Source: Bacillus sp. SA1-12
GTDB taxonomy: Bacteria > Bacillota > Bacilli > Bacillales > Bacillaceae
Assembly: GCF_000981385.1 (NCBI RefSeq)
Contig: NZ_LATZ01000008.1
Coordinates: 62,001 to 126,000, forward strand
DNA length: 64,000 nucleotides
Direction of reading: 5' to 3'
Shown: piece after piece, positions 1-8,612 of the stretch
Numbering within the stretch: the first letter of the stretch is position 1
Layout of the letters: each line of letters begins with the position of its first letter
The notes under the pieces: generated by a model
Seen by the model: only the letters and a program-made list of their open reading frames with translations
What the model was told of the DNA's origin: nothing
Database searches by the model: none
Translations under genes and position numbers: made by a program

Positions 1-635
1 GATGTGGAAAATCTACAATCTTTAATATGATATCTGGAATTATTACTCACTCTGCAGGAGAACTAGAAATTCTAGGTACAACACCTACGCTTGCTCAACA
101 ACAAAGTACCGATGTGTCTTTCGTCTTCCAAGAACCAACTCTACTTCCATGGCGTACTGTTTTAGATAATGTCATGCTTCCTTTAGAATTCCGTCATTTT
201 ACTAAACAAGAAAAAATTGAAAAAACTCATCACATCCTTGACATGGTCGGATTGTCAGATTATACAAAGGCGCTCCCACGAGAACTTTCAGGCGGGATGA
301 AAATGCGTGTATCCATTGCACGGGCACTTGTTGCAAAACCGAAATTACTCTTAATGGATGAACCGTTTGGTGCACTAGATGAGATTACAAGACAGAATTT
401 ACAATCAGAGCTCCTAAGCATTTGGAAAGCGGAAAAAATGACGGTTTTGTTCATTACCCATAATGTGTTTGAAGCAGTTTATTTGTCAACAAAGATAGCA
501 GTTATGACACCTAGTCCAGGGAAAATTGAATCAATTGTTGAGGTTCCGCTTCCATTTCCTCGGCAAGAAGATCTTAGAACATCCTATGAATTTAGTGATA
601 TCGCTGCAAAAGTATCACAAGATTTAAAGTTTTAA
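1..635 (+). CDS. ABC transporter ATP-binding protein (nitrate/sulfonate/pyrimidine class), 5' partial
   Basis: This is the cytoplasmic ATPase of an importer, cut by the left edge of the window. Reading in frame from base 3 gives CGKST, the end of the Walker A motif, so only the first few dozen residues are missing and the internal ATG at 27 is not the true start. The signature [15 protein letters not shown], Walker [14 protein letters not shown] and the switch histidine in LFITHN are all present. The Q-loop reads [13 protein letters not shown], typical of the SsuB/TauB/ThiZ group. It is followed after 24 bases by an oxidase gene and then by the cognate permease and binding protein, all on the same strand, so one operon is likely. 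Confidence 0.93.
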   Translation, partial: CGKSTIFNMISGIITHSAGELEILGTTPTLAQQQSTDVSFVFQEPTLLPWRTVLDNVMLPLEFRHFTKQEKIEKTHHILDMVGLSDYTKALPRELSGGMKMRVSIARALVAKPKLLLMDEPFGALDEITRQNLQSELLSIWKAEKMTVLFITHNVFEAVYLSTKIAVMTPSPGKIESIVEVPLPFPRQEDLRTSYEFSDIAAKVSQDLKF

Positions 636-659
636 TAGGCGTAAATAGGAGGAGATCAC

Positions 660-1994
660 ATGTGGATTAAACATTTTATAGAATTATTAGGTGAAGAAAA
701 GGTATTAATCTCAGAATCTGTGATAGAACGATTATCAAAAGATTATTATTGGTATTCCCCAGTACTATATAAACATCTTAAAGATAAGGTAGCTGATTGC
801 GCTGTTCAGCCAGAAACAATTGACGAATTAAAGACGATTGTTGCCTTTGCTGTTAATAATCGTGTTCCAATTACAGTAAGAGGAGCTGGAACAGGGAATT
901 ACGGCCAAGCAATCCCTTTAGATGGTGGAATTATTTTAGATGTAACTAAGCTTGACAGTATTATCGAAATAAATGAAACAACCGCCCATGTTCAAGCTGG
1001 TGTAAAACTTGGTGTATTAGAAAAAAATTTACGTCAGCAAGGAAAGGAATTAAGAATCTACCCAAGCACCTATATGAAAGCTACCGTTGGAGGGTTTTTA
1101 TGCGGTGGATCAGGCGGGATTGGTTCTATACGCTGGGGGAATTTATGGGATGGAAACATTCAATCGATTACGGTTATGACAATGGAAGAGGAGCCTCAAA
1201 TATTAACGGTAAGTGGGGAAGACATGGAGGCTTATATACATAACTACGGAACAACTGGCATTGTAATAGAAGTAACTTTATTCATTGAACCAAAAGTTGA
1301 TTGGGTTCAGCACATTGTATCTTTTGATACATTTCAGCTCGCTGTTAAATTCAGTGATGCTCTTGCTCACAATGAAGGAATCTTTAAACGCTTAGTTTCA
1401 GTATGCGAATGGCCAATTCCTACTCACTTTCAAGGGTTAAAAAAATTCCTCAAGGATGGCAAATCTATTGTTATGTTAGAAATAGAGGAAGAAGCCGAAG
1501 AAAAGCTTATGCAACTTGCCTATGAATATGAGGGGGAACTTTCCTTTAAAATCCCAGCAGAACAGTATCAAAAAGGATTAAAGCTATCTGATTTTACTTG
1601 GAATCATGCAACGTTATGGGCACATAAGCACGGTGAAAATTTGACGTATTTGCAAGCTAGGTTTGACAAGCAAAGAGTTTTTGAGCAAATGAATGCTATT
1701 CGTACAAAATACGGTTTTGAAGTTCAATTTCATTTTGAATTTATAAAAATAAAAGGAGAAGTAACACCTGCGTCCCTGCCAGTATTAACTTATCATTCAG
1801 AGGAACGATTAAATGAGATCATTGATTTCTTCGAAAGTGTGGGTGTACAAATTAATAATCCGCATACCTATCTGTTAGGGTTTGGTGGATATAACCTAAG
1901 AATGCGTGAAATAGAAAAACTGAAGCGGAAAAACGATCCTTATGGTTTATTGAATCCTGGAAAAATCCCTATCAATAAAGAGATATTTCAATAA
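660..1994 (+). CDS. FAD-binding oxidoreductase (GlcD / PCMH-type)
   Basis: A 444-residue flavoprotein of the FAD_binding_4 (p-cresol methylhydroxylase / glycolate oxidase GlcD) family. The FAD domain occupies about residues 45-210, with the phosphate-binding stretch VRGAGTGNYGQ and the glycine-rich GGFLCGGSGGIGS; the C-terminal segment ends NPYGLLNPGK-like (NDPYGLLNPGKIP), a family hallmark. A strong ribosome site (taggaggag) lies 7 bases before the ATG. It sits inside an ABC-importer operon, between the ATPase and the permease, which suggests that it oxidises the imported compound or a product of it. The substrate cannot be read from the sequence. Confidence 0.85.
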   Translation: MWIKHFIELLGEEKVLISESVIERLSKDYYWYSPVLYKHLKDKVADCAVQPETIDELKTIVAFAVNNRVPITVRGAGTGNYGQAIPLDGGIILDVTKLDSIIEINETTAHVQAGVKLGVLEKNLRQQGKELRIYPSTYMKATVGGFLCGGSGGIGSIRWGNLWDGNIQSITVMTMEEEPQILTVSGEDMEAYIHNYGTTGIVIEVTLFIEPKVDWVQHIVSFDTFQLAVKFSDALAHNEGIFKRLVSVCEWPIPTHFQGLKKFLKDGKSIVMLEIEEEAEEKLMQLAYEYEGELSFKIPAEQYQKGLKLSDFTWNHATLWAHKHGENLTYLQARFDKQRVFEQMNAIRTKYGFEVQFHFEFIKIKGEVTPASLPVLTYHSEERLNEIIDFFESVGVQINNPHTYLLGFGGYNLRMREIEKLKRKNDPYGLLNPGKIPINKEIFQ

Positions 1995-2012
1995 AATAGA
2001 GGAGGTTATTTT

Positions 2013-2855
2013 ATGGAGCATACTCATTTAGAGGTGGCAAAGGTGCCAATAAAAAAGAGTAGGAATAAGAGTTTGAAAATTCCGAATAGCATTATCCCAC
2101 CTATTGTGGTTTTTATTTTATTTCTCTCTTTTTGGCAGTTTGGCGCACAAATTTTTCAAATCCCTAATTACTTATTACCTAAGCCAACGGATATTTTTCA
2201 AGCAGCGGTAAGCAATTGGGAAAACCTTAGTGCAGCTGTTTTTACGACAATTACAGAAGCGGTTATAGGATTTGTTTTTAGTGTCATTGGAGGGGTTTTA
2301 GGAGCAATCTTAATGGCGAGTTCTAAGTTATTGGAAAAAAGCCTATATCCTTATGCGATCCTTTTACAAACCATTCCTATCGTTGCAATTGCTCCAATAA
2401 TTGTCATTTGGTTTGGTTCAGGTATGAATGCCATTGTTATTATTGCCTTTACGATAGGATTTTTCCCAATGCTATCCAATACATTAATCGGCCTAAATTC
2501 AACTAGTGGTGGAATGATTCACTTATTAAAACTGTATCAGGCTTCTAAGTGGCAAATCATGTGGAAGGTTAGAATTCCAGCAGCACTACCATACATTATG
2601 GCAGGGTTAAAGATATCCTGTACATTAGCTGTTATTGGTGCAATTGTAGGTGAATATATCGCTGGTATTGGAGGCGGTGCAGGTGGAATTGGATATGCAA
2701 TCACAGTTGCTTCATCAAAGTTGGAAACAGCTTACCTCTTTGCTTGTGGTATTTCAGCAGCCATTCTAGGCATCGTATTTTTCCTTATTGTTAACTTGAT
2801 TTCCAAGCTATTATTAGGATCTTGGCATGAATCAGAAATGAAAAAACAATATTAA
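2013..2855 (+). CDS. ABC transporter permease (SsuC/ThiX-type)
   Basis: A 280-residue inner-membrane subunit with about six hydrophobic segments. The cytoplasmic loop that contacts the ATPase lies around residues 175-200 (YQASKWQIMWKVRIPAALPY), the usual EAA position for BPD_transp_1 permeases of the nitrate/taurine/pyrimidine class. A ribosome site (gaggtta) precedes the ATG. It lies 18 bases after the FAD enzyme and 25 before the substrate-binding lipoprotein, in the same operon. It should pair with the partial ATPase at the left edge. Confidence 0.92.
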   Translation: MEHTHLEVAKVPIKKSRNKSLKIPNSIIPPIVVFILFLSFWQFGAQIFQIPNYLLPKPTDIFQAAVSNWENLSAAVFTTITEAVIGFVFSVIGGVLGAILMASSKLLEKSLYPYAILLQTIPIVAIAPIIVIWFGSGMNAIVIIAFTIGFFPMLSNTLIGLNSTSGGMIHLLKLYQASKWQIMWKVRIPAALPYIMAGLKISCTLAVIGAIVGEYIAGIGGGAGGIGYAITVASSKLETAYLFACGISAAILGIVFFLIVNLISKLLLGSWHESEMKKQY

Positions 2856-2880
2856 ATGATGCAGGGTAGGGGATTAAAAG

Positions 2881-3894
2881 ATGAAACGAAGATTCATAAC
2901 TAAATTTGGTGTGTTACTTAGTATTCTGTTTTTAATCATTCTAACAGCTTGTGGAAGTACAGAATCGTCTAGTTCTAATAGTGAAGGAAATGGAACAGAT
3001 GAAAGCAAAGAACTAAGCAAAGCAAAACTTGTAACAAACTGGTTTGCACAACCAGAGCATGGAGGAAATTACGCAGCTTTACAACAAGGTTTTTATGAAG
3101 AAGAAGGGTTGGATATGACCGTTGAGCCTGGTGGACCTAAAGTCTCTGCTACCCAAATTGTTGCATCGGGAGAAGCTCAATTTGGTTATACACAAGCGGA
3201 GGATTTATTAATCGCTCGAGATAAAGGAATTCCATTAGTAGCTATAGGTGCTATATTTCAAAAAAGCCCTCAAGTTTTAATTACTCATGAAGGTACCGTA
3301 ACAGATTTTGAGGATCTAAATGGTAAAACAGTTTATACTGCTCCAGGTAGTGGGTATTGGGAATATATTAAATCTGCTTATAATCTTACAGAAGTAAAAG
3401 AAATGTCATATACAGGTTCTCTTGCCACATTTATTGAAGATGAAAATGCAGTGACTCAAGGTTATGTTACATCTGAGCCATATTCATTGGATGAGCAGGG
3501 AGTAAAAAATGATTACCTCTTTATCCATGATTCGGGATTTGAAACTTATGGAAACATTATTTTTACAACTGATAAGGTTATTAAAGAAAATCCAGAGCTT
3601 GTTCAGGCTTTTATGAACGCTACTATAAAAGGATGGAATTATTATCGAGAAAAATGGGATGAGGTCAATCCGTATATTCAGGAGTCTAACCCAGAATTAA
3701 CGTTAGAGAAAATGGAGTATGGAGCTAAAACTGAGGAAGAGCTCATTTTTGGTGGTGATGCACAAGAGCATGGCTTCGGTTATATGTTAGAAGAACGTTG
3801 GTCAATGCTTCAAGACAAACTTTTAAAATTAGAAATTATAAAAAATAAAGAAGATATTACAAATGCCTTTACTGTAGAATTTTTGGAGAATTAG
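2881..3894 (+). CDS. ABC transporter substrate-binding lipoprotein (NMT1/THI5-like)
   Basis: A 337-residue extracytoplasmic binding protein. A signal peptide ends in the lipobox LTAC (about residues 20-24), followed by a Ser/Asn/Glu-rich linker, so it should be lipid-anchored outside the membrane. The mature start contains NWFAQPEHGGNYAALQQG, typical of the NMT1/THI5-like family that binds pyrimidines, thiamin precursors, riboflavin or sulfonates. Its gene is followed after one base by the first amidohydrolase. Two cytosine-deaminase-like enzymes in the operon favour a pyrimidine- or triazine-like ligand, but that is inference. Confidence 0.88.
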   Translation: MKRRFITKFGVLLSILFLIILTACGSTESSSSNSEGNGTDESKELSKAKLVTNWFAQPEHGGNYAALQQGFYEEEGLDMTVEPGGPKVSATQIVASGEAQFGYTQAEDLLIARDKGIPLVAIGAIFQKSPQVLITHEGTVTDFEDLNGKTVYTAPGSGYWEYIKSAYNLTEVKEMSYTGSLATFIEDENAVTQGYVTSEPYSLDEQGVKNDYLFIHDSGFETYGNIIFTTDKVIKENPELVQAFMNATIKGWNYYREKWDEVNPYIQESNPELTLEKMEYGAKTEEELIFGGDAQEHGFGYMLEERWSMLQDKLLKLEIIKNKEDITNAFTVEFLEN

Positions 3895-3895
3895 T

Positions 3896-5221
3896 ATGAG
3901 GGAAAATAAAATAGTACATCTTTATAATGTTCGTCTTCTGGAGTCTGTACCTAGACAATTGTTTCAAATAACTATTAAAAATGGGGTATATGAAACAATT
4001 AAAAAACAGAATGAATCTACTAATTCTAAAGGGACAGCTTTATCAAAAATCATGATGAATCAACTATCTGAACATCATGTTATTGATGGAGAAGGAAGAT
4101 ACCTGCTTCCTTCTTTTGTTGATATCCACACACATCTTGATAAGGCATTTTCATTAGCTTCAGTACCTAATAAGTCTGGAACATTACAAGAAGCGATTAA
4201 AAATTATAGTAAGAAAGCATCCTCTTTCTCTACTAATGAAATAAAAGAAAGGGTTAGACGAGCTGCGCTTCAGTCCCTAAGCTATGGAACCACTCATGTT
4301 CGAACACATGTTAACTTTGAAATAGATGTTGATGTGAACCTTGCTCTCCGTCAGTTACAAGCTGTCCTTGAAGTAAGGGAAGAGTTGAGTTCACTTATCT
4401 CAATACAAATTGTCCCTATGTTTTCTAATATATCATCTCGTCCAAAAAAACAGCTTGATATTATAGAAGAAGCTATTTCATATAGTATTGATGGAATAGG
4501 TGGAGCACCGCATTTATCCTTAAATCCAAAGGAAGACATTAATTGTTTATTTCAACTCGCTGTAAAAAATAGAAAGTTTATCGACCTACATGTTGATGAA
4601 CAAGACGATCCAAATGTATGTACGATTGAACATATTATAAAAAAAACAAAGGATTACAATTACCAAGGAAAAGTGATAGCAGGCCATCTTTGTTCTCTTT
4701 CCGCAATGGAGGAAAGAAAGGCTGCATCGATTATAGAAGGGATGGCAACTTTAAAAATAGGTGCCGTTACACTGCCGGGAGCAAATTTGTATCTGCAAGG
4801 GAGAGGGGACAAAGGGATTGTACGAAGAGGGATTACTAGAGTTAAAGAGTTAATAAATCAAGGAGTTGACATTGCAACAGCATCAGATAATGTAAATGAT
4901 CCATTTCATCCATTCGGTAGATGTGATTTATTACAAATGGGTCTATTAACAGCTTATTCAGCACATTTAGGAAGTGAAAATGATCTACATCATCTTCTAA
5001 AAATGATAACAGTGATTCCTGCTGCATTTTATGGATTGGAGAACCATTGTGTCCAGGAAAAAGCAAAGGCAAGCTTTATTCTTGTGGAAGGATTAAACAT
5101 TTACCAGTTATTTTCAAACATTTCACCATCAAGATTTGTCTACAATAACAATCAATGGGTGAGTACGATGAAATCAGAGACACAACTGCTTTTTCCACAA
5201 AAAGCAGTAGGTGTAGAGTAA
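3896..5221 (+). CDS. Amidohydrolase, cytosine deaminase/AtzC-like (copy 1)
   Basis: A 441-residue metal-dependent hydrolase of the amidohydrolase superfamily. Visible metal and catalytic positions are HxH in DIHTHLDKAFS (about residue 75), the downstream histidines in DLHVDE and AGHLCSL, and the Asp in ATASDNVNDPFHPFG; these fit the CodA/AtzC group that deaminates N-heterocycles. Its start overlaps the stop region of the binding-protein gene, so translation is probably coupled. A paralogue follows 22 bases downstream. Whether it deaminates or opens a ring cannot be told here. Confidence 0.83.
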   Translation: MRENKIVHLYNVRLLESVPRQLFQITIKNGVYETIKKQNESTNSKGTALSKIMMNQLSEHHVIDGEGRYLLPSFVDIHTHLDKAFSLASVPNKSGTLQEAIKNYSKKASSFSTNEIKERVRRAALQSLSYGTTHVRTHVNFEIDVDVNLALRQLQAVLEVREELSSLISIQIVPMFSNISSRPKKQLDIIEEAISYSIDGIGGAPHLSLNPKEDINCLFQLAVKNRKFIDLHVDEQDDPNVCTIEHIIKKTKDYNYQGKVIAGHLCSLSAMEERKAASIIEGMATLKIGAVTLPGANLYLQGRGDKGIVRRGITRVKELINQGVDIATASDNVNDPFHPFGRCDLLQMGLLTAYSAHLGSENDLHHLLKMITVIPAAFYGLENHCVQEKAKASFILVEGLNIYQLFSNISPSRFVYNNNQWVSTMKSETQLLFPQKAVGVE

Positions 5222-5243
5222 ATGATGTATTGGAGGGGAGTCG

Positions 5244-6503
5244 GTGTATCAAGCAGTTGTTAAACATGTAAAACTTATAGAAAAAGATTCCATGTTTCAT
5301 ATAGGAATAAATAATGGGAGAATATCAACCATTACAACAGAAGACATCCGCGGTGAAATAGAATGGGAAGCAAATGGGGGAATTGCTCTCCCTCCATTTG
5401 TTGAAATGCATACACATTTAGATACTGTATTAACAGCTGGTAAATCTCTGAAGAATCGATCTGGTACATTGATGGAAGGAATTGAACGTTGGAAAGCGCG
5501 AAAAGCAAGGCTAACATGTGAAGATGTTATGGAACGAGCGGAAAAGGCCATTTATCTCCTTATACAGCATGGAGTGCTTTATGTTCGTGCAGCAGTAGAT
5601 ATATCTGACCCCGAATTAACAGCATTAAAAGCAATAGTAAAACTGCGCGATAAGTTACAGCACTTTATTGATATTCAAATCATTGCTTTTCCACAAGATG
5701 GAATTATCTCATGCGAAGAAAACAAAGAACGATTAGTTAAGGCAATTGAACTGGGAGCAGATGCAGTCAGTGCCGTTCCACATCTTGAACATACCCGAGA
5801 AAATGGAATTCTGTCATTGAAAGAATGTTTTTCTATAGCGAAAGAATCCAATTCTTTTGTCCACATCTTTTCAGATGAAATAGACGATGAGCAATCTCGC
5901 TATTTGGAAGTGATTGCGGATTTAACGTTAAGCCAAAGGATGGAAGGAAAGGTCACAGTCAGCCATGCAAATGCATTGGCATATTATGCTGATAGCTATG
6001 CAGCGAAGGTGATTGCTCTAGTAAAACAAGCGAAATTATCTGTTGTGTCATGTCCATTAATAAATTGTACAATGCAAGGACGTTTTGATCATTATCCAAT
6101 AGGAAGAGGGATAACGAGGATAAAAGAGTTGAATGCTTCAAAGGTGAATGTATGTATTGCTCATGATGATATCCAAACACCTTTTTATCCATTCGGTAAT
6201 GGAAATATTCTACAGGCAGCTCATATGGGGGCACATCTATCTCATATGACTGGAGAACATGAAATAGCTCAAATCATTCAAATGATAACCTATAATGGAG
6301 CAAAAGCTTTTGGGATACATGAAGAATATGGAATTGAAGTTGGTTATAAAGCTAATTTTATTGTATTACCTGTAGATAACATCGTTGACATGGTAAGCAA
6401 GCAGCCTGCTTGTCGCTTTGTTTTTAAGGAAGGAAAATTGGTTGTGGAAAATAAGCCAACTGAACCAATATGGTATTCCGATTTATTAAAACCGGCAAGG
6501 TGA
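5244..6503 (+). CDS. Amidohydrolase, cytosine deaminase/AtzC-like (copy 2)
   Basis: A 419-residue relative of the preceding gene, starting at GTG 5244 after the ribosome site ggagggg. Superfamily residues are visible in EMHTHLDTV, VHIFSDEID, VSHANAL and AHDDIQTPFYPFG. The two enzymes share the order of motifs and the phrase RGITRxKEL, so they arose by duplication, but they are too divergent to be redundant. They may act on successive amino groups of one imported heterocycle (inference). This is the last intact gene of the operon; its stop codon runs straight into a broken HxlR-type regulator. Confidence 0.83.
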   Translation: MYQAVVKHVKLIEKDSMFHIGINNGRISTITTEDIRGEIEWEANGGIALPPFVEMHTHLDTVLTAGKSLKNRSGTLMEGIERWKARKARLTCEDVMERAEKAIYLLIQHGVLYVRAAVDISDPELTALKAIVKLRDKLQHFIDIQIIAFPQDGIISCEENKERLVKAIELGADAVSAVPHLEHTRENGILSLKECFSIAKESNSFVHIFSDEIDDEQSRYLEVIADLTLSQRMEGKVTVSHANALAYYADSYAAKVIALVKQAKLSVVSCPLINCTMQGRFDHYPIGRGITRIKELNASKVNVCIAHDDIQTPFYPFGNGNILQAAHMGAHLSHMTGEHEIAQIIQMITYNGAKAFGIHEEYGIEVGYKANFIVLPVDNIVDMVSKQPACRFVFKEGKLVVENKPTEPIWYSDLLKPAR

Positions 6504-6845
6504 AGAGTAGAAAAATTAAAGGCTGCTCTTGAAGTGATCGGCGGGAAATGGAAAGTGGTAATCCTTTGCCACTTAATTAAAGAGAAGCTGAGAACAAGTG
6601 AATTAAAACGGTTAATGCCTGGCATTACACAAAAAATGCTCACACAGCAACTGCGTGAGTTAGAAGCAGATGGAGTGGTCAATCGAATCAGAAAATGGAA
6701 AACCGGATCCATTGTCTAAAGAAGACAATACCGATTTTGAATCAGTTTGGATGCCGGAAATTGAGAGGTTAAAAAAGGAAAAATTAGAATCAATCATTTG
6801 GTTCCATAATGTATTTGGGTCATTATATACTTCAGAATATTATTG
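6504..6845 (+). pseudogene. HxlR-family regulator remnant fused to a foreign C-terminal fragment
   Basis: From the stop codon of the amidohydrolase, the frame continues without an ATG as [20 protein letters not shown], a typical HxlR winged-helix N-terminus, and reaches [13 protein letters not shown] near 6685. There the HxlR sequence ends. The same frame stops at 6719, while the neighbouring frame ([16 protein letters not shown]...) stays open to 6845 and matches nothing HxlR-like that I recognise. This looks like a deletion joining two unrelated genes. The first 10-15 residues and the start codon of the regulator are also gone. It may once have regulated the upstream operon. Confidence 0.7.
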
Positions 6846-6912
6846 AAATAAGTCGTCTGTATGGTATTACGGTTTTTAAGTTCCATTGAAAAACTACATT
6901 TTTCAATGCTTA

Positions 6913-6940
6913 CCCTCCCAGTTGGGAGGGATATTTTATT
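6913..6940 (+). terminator. Rho-independent terminator
   Basis: A 7-bp GC-rich stem CCCTCCC/GGGAGGG with loop agtt is followed by atattttatt. It would end transcription of the amidohydrolase operon and the HxlR remnant. Confidence 0.65.
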
Positions 6941-6964
6941 GACTAACCATCTAATAGAAGAGCT

Positions 6965-7050
6965 GATATTCAATTAAAGGGCGCATTTCCGGAATAAGGA
7001 TCTGCGCTTATTTTGCATGAAAAGGGCCAGATTCTTGAAGAAAGATATTA
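6965..7050 (+). repeat. Dispersed intergenic repeat, copy R1
   Basis: It contains ttcaattaaagggcgca, then ggaataaggatctgcgctta, then aaaagggccagattcttgaa. The same order of blocks occurs at 39464-39545 and, in part, at several other intergenic sites in this window. The block GCGCA...TGCGC can form a hairpin followed by T-rich sequence. Confidence 0.6.
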
Positions 7051-7101
7051 ATTGTCTAAGGTCAATTAATATAAATATTTTTAATTCACAGGAGGATAAA
7101 A

Positions 7102-7236
7102 ATGAATCTTAAATTGAGGGAATTAATAATAACTGACGATAAATCACTTTTAAACATTGATACAATTTATGATTTTATGCAACGTCTATTTGTTTTTGTT
7201 CTTGCTTTATCAGTGAGTAAATGTGTTTGCATTTAG
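7102..7236 (+). pseudogene. Short N-terminal remnant, possibly GNAT acetyltransferase
   Basis: A 44-residue reading frame has an excellent ribosome site (aggagg, 7 bases before the ATG) and begins MNLKLRELIITDDKSLLNID, like the first strand and helix of GNAT acetyltransferases. After about 27 residues it becomes low-complexity and stops. Genuine translation signals with a truncated product suggest a decayed gene rather than a peptide gene. The family call is tentative. Confidence 0.35.
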
Positions 7237-7360
7237 ACGTAAAACGAATAGAGATGAAAAGGCAAATTAGAAATGAGATTGAACAGCCTTATGCATATTG
7301 TCTATGCTTTTCAGTGAAAGTCAAAGTGCTTACTTCCTTCAAGTAAAGTGTAGTACAGAC

Positions 7361-7390
7361 AAATTGTACTAATCAAACTCAATTGTACCT
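7361..7390 (+). promoter_or_regulatory. Paired AATTGTAC operator motif, copy 1
   Basis: AATTGTAC occurs at 7362 and again at 7381, a 19-base step (about two helical turns). The same pair with the same step recurs at 7508/7527. Such spacing is typical of AraC/YesN-type activators that bind direct repeats. No regulator gene lies in this locus. Confidence 0.5.
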
Positions 7391-7505
7391 TGACGAGTTA
7401 GTCTTATTAAATGGAATGTAAAGATGGTTTTTTATTCTGCTATTCTCATGTTTATCAGAGCTGTTCTTGGAAGGACTTGTTTACGTAGGAAAATTAAATT
7501 TTTCC

Positions 7506-7535
7506 AGAATTGTACTAACATTATTTAATTGTACC
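7506..7535 (+). promoter_or_regulatory. Paired AATTGTAC operator motif, copy 2
   Basis: AATTGTACTAA at 7508 and AATTGTACCT at 7527 repeat the arrangement of copy 1, 146 bases downstream. The flanking bases also agree (TACTAA after the first half, TACCT after the second). Confidence 0.5.
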
Positions 7536-7591
7536 TATTAAGTAGATCAATCACATGTTACATTCTAATCACCTTGTTAATTGCTTATTTT

Positions 7592-7605
7592 TGATAACGT
7601 TTACA
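7592..7605 (+). promoter_or_regulatory. Catabolite-responsive element (cre)
   Basis: TGATAACGTTTACA matches the CcpA consensus TGWNANCGNTNWCA at every defined position. It lies 19 bases before the proposed TTG start of the importer permease, a position expected to block transcription or early elongation when glucose is present. Confidence 0.75.
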
Positions 7606-7624
7606 AATGATTGGAGTGGTTGAT

Positions 7625-8596
7625 TTGAAAGTCGAGATAGCGAACAAGACTTCACCTAGTTCAAATTCAATAGAGGTTAAGTCAACGATTTTGAGAACTG
7701 CGATAAAGTCGGTCAGGAGGCATTGGCAACTTTATCTACTGGTTATACCGCCAGTTTTTTATTTTATAGTCTTTAAGTATATACCTATGGTCAATTCTGT
7801 CATTGCTTTTAAAGATTATAGTGTGGTGAAAGGAATATGGGGGAGTGAATGGGTAGGATTTAAGCATTTTGAGCTGTTTTTTAGCAATCCCCAATTTTGG
7901 AACCTTATAAAGAATACTTTTTACCTTAGTTTATATGCGTTAGCTGTTGGATTTCCAATCCCGATTATTTTGGCTCTTTGTTTAAATGAAATTCGCAATG
8001 GTCTATTTAAAAAAACTGTACAGATGGTTACGTATGCACCATATTTTATTTCAACTGTTATCATTGTTTCGATGTTAACGTTAATGTTCTCTCCTAGGCT
8101 AGGGATTTTGAATCAATTGTTAGGATACTTAGGCTTTGGGTCAATTGATTTTCTAGGTATGCCAGAAATGTTTAGAGACATTTATGTATGGTCAGATGTT
8201 TGGCAGCATGCAGGTTATTCAGCCATCATTTATTTAGCAGCACTCTCTGGTGTTGACCCATCCCAATATGAAGCTGCCAGGGTTGACGGAGCGACGAGAC
8301 TTCAAAAAATCATTTATATTGATTTGCCGAGTATTATGCCTGTAGCAACCATCATTCTCATTCTTAGTGTAGGAAACATCATGGCTCTAGGATTTGAAAA
8401 AGTCTTTTTATTACAAAATCCTCTTAACCTTTCTACATCTGAAGTGATTTCGACTTATGTTTATAAAATTGGCTTGCTAAATGCAAACTTTAGCTTTGCA
8501 ACTGCAGTTGGTTTGTTCAATTCCGTCATTAATTTAATTTTACTTGTTGCGGTTAATGCAACCTCTAAGAAAATATCCAAAAGTGGCTTGTGGTAA
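7625..8596 (+). CDS. Carbohydrate ABC transporter permease, LplB family
   Basis: A membrane subunit of about 323 residues with six predicted transmembrane segments. The EAA loop reads YEAARVDGATRLQKIIYIDLP (shown here in part: EAARVDGATRLQ). The TTG at 7625 is preferred over the ATG at 7607 because the only ribosome site (ttggagtgg, 7610-7618) lies at the right distance from the TTG and downstream of that ATG. The protein starts LKVEIANKTS. It forms an operon with the second permease and the lipoprotein downstream. LplB-type systems import oligosaccharides; the nearby alpha-fucosidase suggests fucosylated glycans. Confidence 0.9.
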   Translation: MKVEIANKTSPSSNSIEVKSTILRTAIKSVRRHWQLYLLVIPPVFYFIVFKYIPMVNSVIAFKDYSVVKGIWGSEWVGFKHFELFFSNPQFWNLIKNTFYLSLYALAVGFPIPIILALCLNEIRNGLFKKTVQMVTYAPYFISTVIIVSMLTLMFSPRLGILNQLLGYLGFGSIDFLGMPEMFRDIYVWSDVWQHAGYSAIIYLAALSGVDPSQYEAARVDGATRLQKIIYIDLPSIMPVATIILILSVGNIMALGFEKVFLLQNPLNLSTSEVISTYVYKIGLLNANFSFATAVGLFNSVINLILLVAVNATSKKISKSGLW

Positions 8597-8612
8597 AAAG
8601 GGGGCTTAAAAA

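Larger units (their letters stand above)
7237..7590 (+). promoter_or_regulatory. Gene-free upstream region of the fucoside locus
   Basis: No coding sequence is visible over about 350 bases. The region holds two copies of a 30-bp paired motif (listed separately) and ends at a cre site. It most likely carries the promoter and activator sites of the downstream importer. Confidence 0.5.
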
